Source of the DNA: Coriobacteriaceae bacterium
Lineage (GTDB): Bacteria > Actinomycetota > Coriobacteriia > Coriobacteriales > UMGS124
DNA length: 16,775 bases
NCBI GenBank assembly: GCA_019421015.1
Contig: JAHZGC010000040.1
Coordinates: 1 to 16,775, forward strand
Direction: 5' to 3'
The first letter of the stretch is position 1; the number at the start of each line of letters is the position of its first letter. The position numbers and the translations under genes were made by a program. The notes under the pieces are model-generated. The model was not told the origin of the DNA. It worked only from the letters and a program-made list of their open reading frames with translations, and did not search any database. Below, in pieces: positions 14,189 to 16,775 of the stretch.

Positions 14189-14339
14189 ATGACAAATCCG
14201 GGCCGAGGGCGTGAGTGTGTTTGCGATTATGATATAAATTCTCGATAGGTTCACATACGATCTGCGGTTTTATCCAATCGCTCCATACTTATATATCAAT
14301 TTCTGTAGATAAATCACGCCCTCGGACAGGATTTGTCAT
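14189..14339 (-). repeat. 151-bp inverted-end repeat element, copy 2
   Basis: Left arm 14189-14214 (ATGACAAATCC, then GGGCCGAGGGCGTGA) and right arm 14314-14339 (TCACGCCCTCGG, then ACAGGATTTGTCAT) are inverted repeats of 26 bp with few mismatches, and the AT-rich interior is 99 bp (14215-14313). Reverse-complemented, the interior aligns without gaps to that of copy 1; I count about 54 of 99 matches overall, with the central 70 bp about two-thirds identical. The right arm and the first part of the interior (in minus-strand order) are translated as the end of the TtcA-like protein. Confidence 0.75.
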
Positions 14340-15218
14340 TGGCGGTGCGCCATACCACTCAAGAAAGCCGTGATGCTCCCCCGCCCAGCTGTAGCCCGTC
14401 ACCGCATCGAGGTTTACGTTATCGACGCTGTGGAAGATGTTGGCAGCGACCTGCGGGTTCGTCTGAGACAGCTGCCCTATGAGCGCCTTGACCTCGTCGC
14501 GCTTGGAGCCGTCGTCGCAGGTGGCGGCCAGCGGACAGGCGCAGTGGATGAACTGCAAGCCGTTCTCGTCGCGCCAGCGGACGATGTCGGCCTCTCGCAC
14601 GAGATAAAGAGGTCGTACGAGCTCCATGCCGAGATGGTTGGTACTGCGCAGCTTGGGCATCATCGTCTTGATCTTGCCGCCGTAAAGCATGCCCATGAGC
14701 ACGGTCTCGATTACATCGTCGTAGTGGTGCCCCAGGGCGATCTTGTTGCAGCCCAGGTCCTGCGCAAGCTCGTACAGCGCGCCGCGGCGCATCCGGGCAC
14801 ATGGGTAGCAAGGGTTGCCGCCCATCGCGGAGACGACCTCGAAGATGGGGGTCTTTTTTATGTGAACAGGGATACCCAGCAGTTGCGCGTTACCCTCGAT
14901 CGACCTTAGGGTCTCGGCATCGTAGCCGGGGTCCATGACCAGGTACTCGACGCCCATTCTGATCCAACCGTGGCGGAGAAACTCCTCGAAGAGCACCGCC
15001 ATGAGCATGGAGTCCTTGCCGCCTGAGATGCACACGGCAAGCTGGTCACCGTCCTCGAGCAGACGGTACTCGCGTATCGCGCGCATGAACGGCGCCCAGA
15101 TCGAGCGGCGGTAGCGTTTGATGATGTTGCGCGCAACCTGGCCGCCCCGATGGGAATCGGGCGAGGTGAATACGGGCGTACGCAGCCCATGAGAATCGAC
15201 ATTCGATGCTATCTTCAA
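14289..15218 (-). CDS. TtcA-like PP-loop tRNA thiolation protein
   Basis: A 309-residue ATPase of the PP-loop family. It has the ATP-binding motif CISGGKDSM (63-71), the CYPCARMRRG cysteine pair (137-140) matching the CxxC of TtcA, GHHYDDVIETVLM (163-175), and a later cysteine cluster HCACPLAATCDD (225-236). TtcA-type proteins use an iron-sulfur cluster to thiolate C32 of tRNAs. I choose TTG 15218 as the start because GGGAG lies 5 nt upstream; another in-frame TTG at 15230 adds four residues without a ribosome binding site. Oddity: the last 16 residues (MTNPVRGRDLSTEIDI) and the stop codon are encoded by the repeat element at 14189-14339, so the original C-terminus has been changed or extended. 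The upstream region shares its space with a divergent gene. Confidence 0.85.
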   Translation of the reverse strand: MKIASNVDSHGLRTPVFTSPDSHRGGQVARNIIKRYRRSIWAPFMRAIREYRLLEDGDQLAVCISGGKDSMLMAVLFEEFLRHGWIRMGVEYLVMDPGYDAETLRSIEGNAQLLGIPVHIKKTPIFEVVSAMGGNPCYPCARMRRGALYELAQDLGCNKIALGHHYDDVIETVLMGMLYGGKIKTMMPKLRSTNHLGMELVRPLYLVREADIVRWRDENGLQFIHCACPLAATCDDGSKRDEVKALIGQLSQTNPQVAANIFHSVDNVNLDAVTGYSWAGEHHGFLEWYGAPPMTNPVRGRDLSTEIDI

Positions 15219-15259
15219 GCTAGCTCCCAAGATTCAAAGAGGAGGTCGCAGGTCGCCAC

Positions 15260-15301
15260 GCCATATCGGCAAGGGCGATACGTACATATCATGCCATATC
15301 G
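15260..15301. repeat. direct repeats in the TtcA-like gene upstream region
   Basis: GCCATATCG at 15260-15268 and again at 15293-15301, 33 bp apart (about three helical turns), both preceded by CA plus one base. They could be a regulator binding site in the divergent promoter region 15219-15497. The rest of that region holds no gene. Confidence 0.3.
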
Positions 15302-15454
15302 TCCAGCCCGTATCGTAGCGCACACCTGGCTAAACGCATCGACAGCATCGTTTTGTACTCACCCCAAATCCCCGTTTTCACACCCCAGAAGGGAATAAGA
15401 TGCGACGCGGACCGCTTTGGAACGGCTTTGGGGCGACCGCGGGTTCATGACCGT

Positions 15455-15483
15455 TTGTACGGTGACTTTCTTGCTGGTATAAA
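15455..15483 (+). promoter_or_regulatory. sigma-A type promoter of the small plus-strand gene
   Basis: TTGTAC (15455-15460), 17-nt spacer, TATAAA (15478-15483). It is a good match in sequence and spacing. The predicted transcript would start about 8 nt before the ATG at 15498, leaving almost no leader. Confidence 0.55.
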
Positions 15484-15497
15484 GAGAGGGGACGCCC

Positions 15498-15842
15498 ATG
15501 GGCACCAAAAACGACAAAGGCTCGAAAGGCCGCACAGTAACTCTCGACAAGACGGGATGCGCCAGCCTTTTGCGGAAGCATCCGCAGCTGGAAGAGCGCG
15601 TGCAACGCACCGTTTTAGGACAGCTGGACGCTGGGCTGTTCAAGTCAAAGTTTGCCACGTCGGTGCGCTGGCATGGACTTCCTTTGTGGGAGTGTCGTGT
15701 CAACGAGAAATCCATCGGCGCCGTGCGCGTTGCCTTCGCGGCGCAGGGCGACGCGGCCACCGTCGTCTACCTCTCGCCCACATTGCAAAAACGTGCCTTC
15801 ACCGCCGAGCTCGAACGCTTCCTTGCCCAAAGGCGGTCATGA
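15498..15842 (+). CDS. small protein of unknown function, possibly RelE/HigB-like
   Basis: 114 residues, the only well-supported gene on the plus strand. It begins with a lysine-rich start (MGTKNDKGSKGRTVTLDK). The middle reads HPQLEERVQRTVLGQLDAGLFKSK and the second half WHGLPLWECRVNEKSIGAVRVAFAAQGDAATVVYLSPTLQKRAFTAELERFL. The alternation of 'plWE-R', 'RVAF', 'VVYL' and a final helix is reminiscent of RelE/HigB-type toxins, but there is no antitoxin gene beside it and I would not rely on this. The start follows GAGAGGGG. It converges with the YdeI-family gene, with only 32 bp between the stop codons. Confidence 0.75.
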   Translation: MGTKNDKGSKGRTVTLDKTGCASLLRKHPQLEERVQRTVLGQLDAGLFKSKFATSVRWHGLPLWECRVNEKSIGAVRVAFAAQGDAATVVYLSPTLQKRAFTAELERFLAQRRS

Positions 15843-15874
15843 GCCAGCTCGTTTGACGAACTGCATCACGCAAG

Positions 15875-16438
15875 CTACATCGGCCGGAGATTCCTGTTGA
15901 GCCGGTCGACCATCCAAGCGAGCCGCTTCTCGCGACCGGCGTCGGTTTTCGCGTCCAGGTAGGCTCGCGTGTAGGTCTTTCGCACCGACGGCGGCATATT
16001 GAGGAAGTTTGCATGCGCCGCCGCATAGGGCTCGAGCATCTTCGCGATGCGCTCGACGTCCGCTTCGGTAATGGCAGATGCCTTGGGGGCGTCCCATTGG
16101 CCGTTGGCCTTCGCCTCTTCGATCTTTGCGCGTCCGCGTTCCGTCATGACGCCTCGCTCTTCGAGCTCCGCGACGAGTTTCTTGTTCTTCTCCGACCATT
16201 TGCTGTTGGCACGTCGCTGGGAGAAATACTTGCGGTAGGAGGCGTCGTCGATCTTCTGCATTTGACCGTCGATCCAGCCGAAGCAGAGCGCTTCCTCAAG
16301 CGCCTCGGATGCCGCGAGCGTTTTTGGGCCACCAGATTTGCCAAAGACAAGCCACACGCCTTCGTCGGACGCGCCATGGGCCTCCAACCAGCTCCTGAAG
16401 TCCGACCTGCATTCGAATGTTAGCTCCTCGACAGCCAT
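15875..16438 (-). CDS. YdeI/OmpD-associated family protein
   Basis: 187 residues. The N-terminal half matches the YdeI/OmpD-associated family: ECRSDFRSWLEAHGASDEGVWLVFGKSG, then EALEEALCFGWIDGQMQKID and YFSQRRANSKWSEKNKKLVAELEERGVMTERGRAKIEEAKANGQW. The C-terminal part (PPSVRKTYTRAYLDAKTDAGREKRLAWMVDRLNRNLRP) is the usual end of the family. Some members are annotated as bacteriocin-protection proteins, but the biochemical role is unknown. The start is ATG 16438 (AAGGG upstream, spacing about 10). A frame open further upstream runs antisense or out of frame through the guaA end and is not a real extension. Confidence 0.88.
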   Translation of the reverse strand: MAVEELTFECRSDFRSWLEAHGASDEGVWLVFGKSGGPKTLAASEALEEALCFGWIDGQMQKIDDASYRKYFSQRRANSKWSEKNKKLVAELEERGVMTERGRAKIEEAKANGQWDAPKASAITEADVERIAKMLEPYAAAHANFLNMPPSVRKTYTRAYLDAKTDAGREKRLAWMVDRLNRNLRPM

Positions 16439-16461
16439 GGTGCCCGTCCCTTCTTTGGCAC

Positions 16462-16467
16462 TTTTAT
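16462..16467 (-). promoter_or_regulatory. possible -10 box of the YdeI-family gene
   Basis: TATAAA on the minus strand, 23 nt before the ATG. No convincing -35 box is present at 16-18 nt. Confidence 0.3.
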
Positions 16468-16483
16468 AGCAAGCAAATAGCAA

Positions 16484-16513
16484 ATCGGGCACCCTAAAAA
16501 AGCGGCGCCCGAT
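16484..16513 (-). terminator. terminator of guaA
   Basis: On the minus strand ATCGGGCGCC, a 10-nt T-rich loop, GGTGCCCGAT: a 10-bp stem with one G-T pair, followed by the T-rich TTGCTATTTGC. It lies 27 bp after the guaA stop codon. The T tract is interrupted, but the position and stem make termination likely. Confidence 0.55.
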
Positions 16514-16539
16514 AATCCGTTCAGAAAGAGGGCGGAACC

Positions 16540-16775
16540 CTACTCCCACTCCACCGTGCCAACGGGCTTGGGCGTCAGGTCGTAGCACACGCGGCAGATG
16601 CCGGGCACCTCGTGGGTGATGCGGTCGGTGATGCGCTTGAGCAGAGCCCAGTCGAGCTCGGGCACCTCGGCGGTCATCACGTCGACGGTGTTGATGGCAC
16701 GGATGACGGCCGGCCACTCGTAGGCACGCACGCCGTCGCGCACGCCGGTGGCGCGCATGTCGGGCACCACGGCGA
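16540..16775 (-). CDS. guaA: GMP synthase (glutamine-hydrolysing), C-terminal end (partial)
   Basis: The last 77 residues of GuaA, which aminates XMP to GMP in purine synthesis. The visible part is the dimerisation domain: VVPDMRATGVRDGVRAYEWPAVIRAINTVDVMTAEVP, then LLKRITDRITHEVPGICRVCYDLTPKP and the conserved tail TVEWE (TIEWE in most homologues). The 5' part lies beyond the window edge. Confidence 0.95.
   Translation of the reverse strand, partial: AVVPDMRATGVRDGVRAYEWPAVIRAINTVDVMTAEVPELDWALLKRITDRITHEVPGICRVCYDLTPKPVGTVEWE

Noticed and set aside
14013..14195. Extended N-terminus for the histidine kinase (start at 14195)
   Set aside because: The extension would translate a degenerate repeat arm and part of copy 2, and it lacks a ribosome binding site; the TM1-adjacent ATG at 14012 fits family architecture better.
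15260..15301. CRISPR-like direct repeats
   Set aside because: Only two 9-bp repeats are present; no array and no cas gene.

Overview
The window is a GC-rich chromosomal stretch of about 16.8 kb. Its codon use, strong AGGAGG-type ribosome binding sites and gene content suggest a Gram-positive actinobacterium of the Coriobacteriia, with Collinsella or a close relative as the best guess; no rRNA or tRNA confirms this. Nearly every gene lies on the minus strand, so the window reads naturally from right to left. Long open frames on the plus strand opposite these genes are composition artefacts.

Right end (about 14.2-16.8 kb): the 3' end of guaA with a hairpin terminator, a YdeI/OmpD-associated family gene, a small plus-strand gene of unknown function with its own promoter, and a TtcA-like PP-loop ATPase. 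The last residues and stop codon of the TtcA-like protein lie inside a 151-bp repeat element.

Centre right (9.3-14.0 kb): a three-gene operon made of a large membrane hybrid sensor histidine kinase, an overlapping solute-binding lipoprotein without permease genes, and an RlmA-type rRNA methyltransferase 8 nt further on. The kinase and lipoprotein look like a sensing pair.

Centre left (4.7-9.2 kb): the decayed remains of a giant defence-type helicase of the DUF1998 class (DruE/DISARM-like). The first RecA domain is missing, a G6 tract puts a frameshift between the helicase half and the DUF1998 half, and an AT-rich foreign-looking stretch with strong palindromes lies at the broken 5' end. About 550 bp without a recognisable gene follow it.

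Left part (0-4.2 kb): four small minus-strand genes (metallophosphoesterase, HD phosphohydrolase, TfoX N-domain protein, XRE regulator with zinc ribbon), then an intergenic region with a second copy of the 151-bp element, then a SulP anion transporter cut by the window edge.

The most interesting signals are (1) the pair of 151-bp elements, which share 26-bp inverted ends, an interior of exactly 99 bp and conserved internal blocks, plus solitary arms beside each; and (2) the broken helicase, whose break point is also a canonical -1 slippery heptamer.
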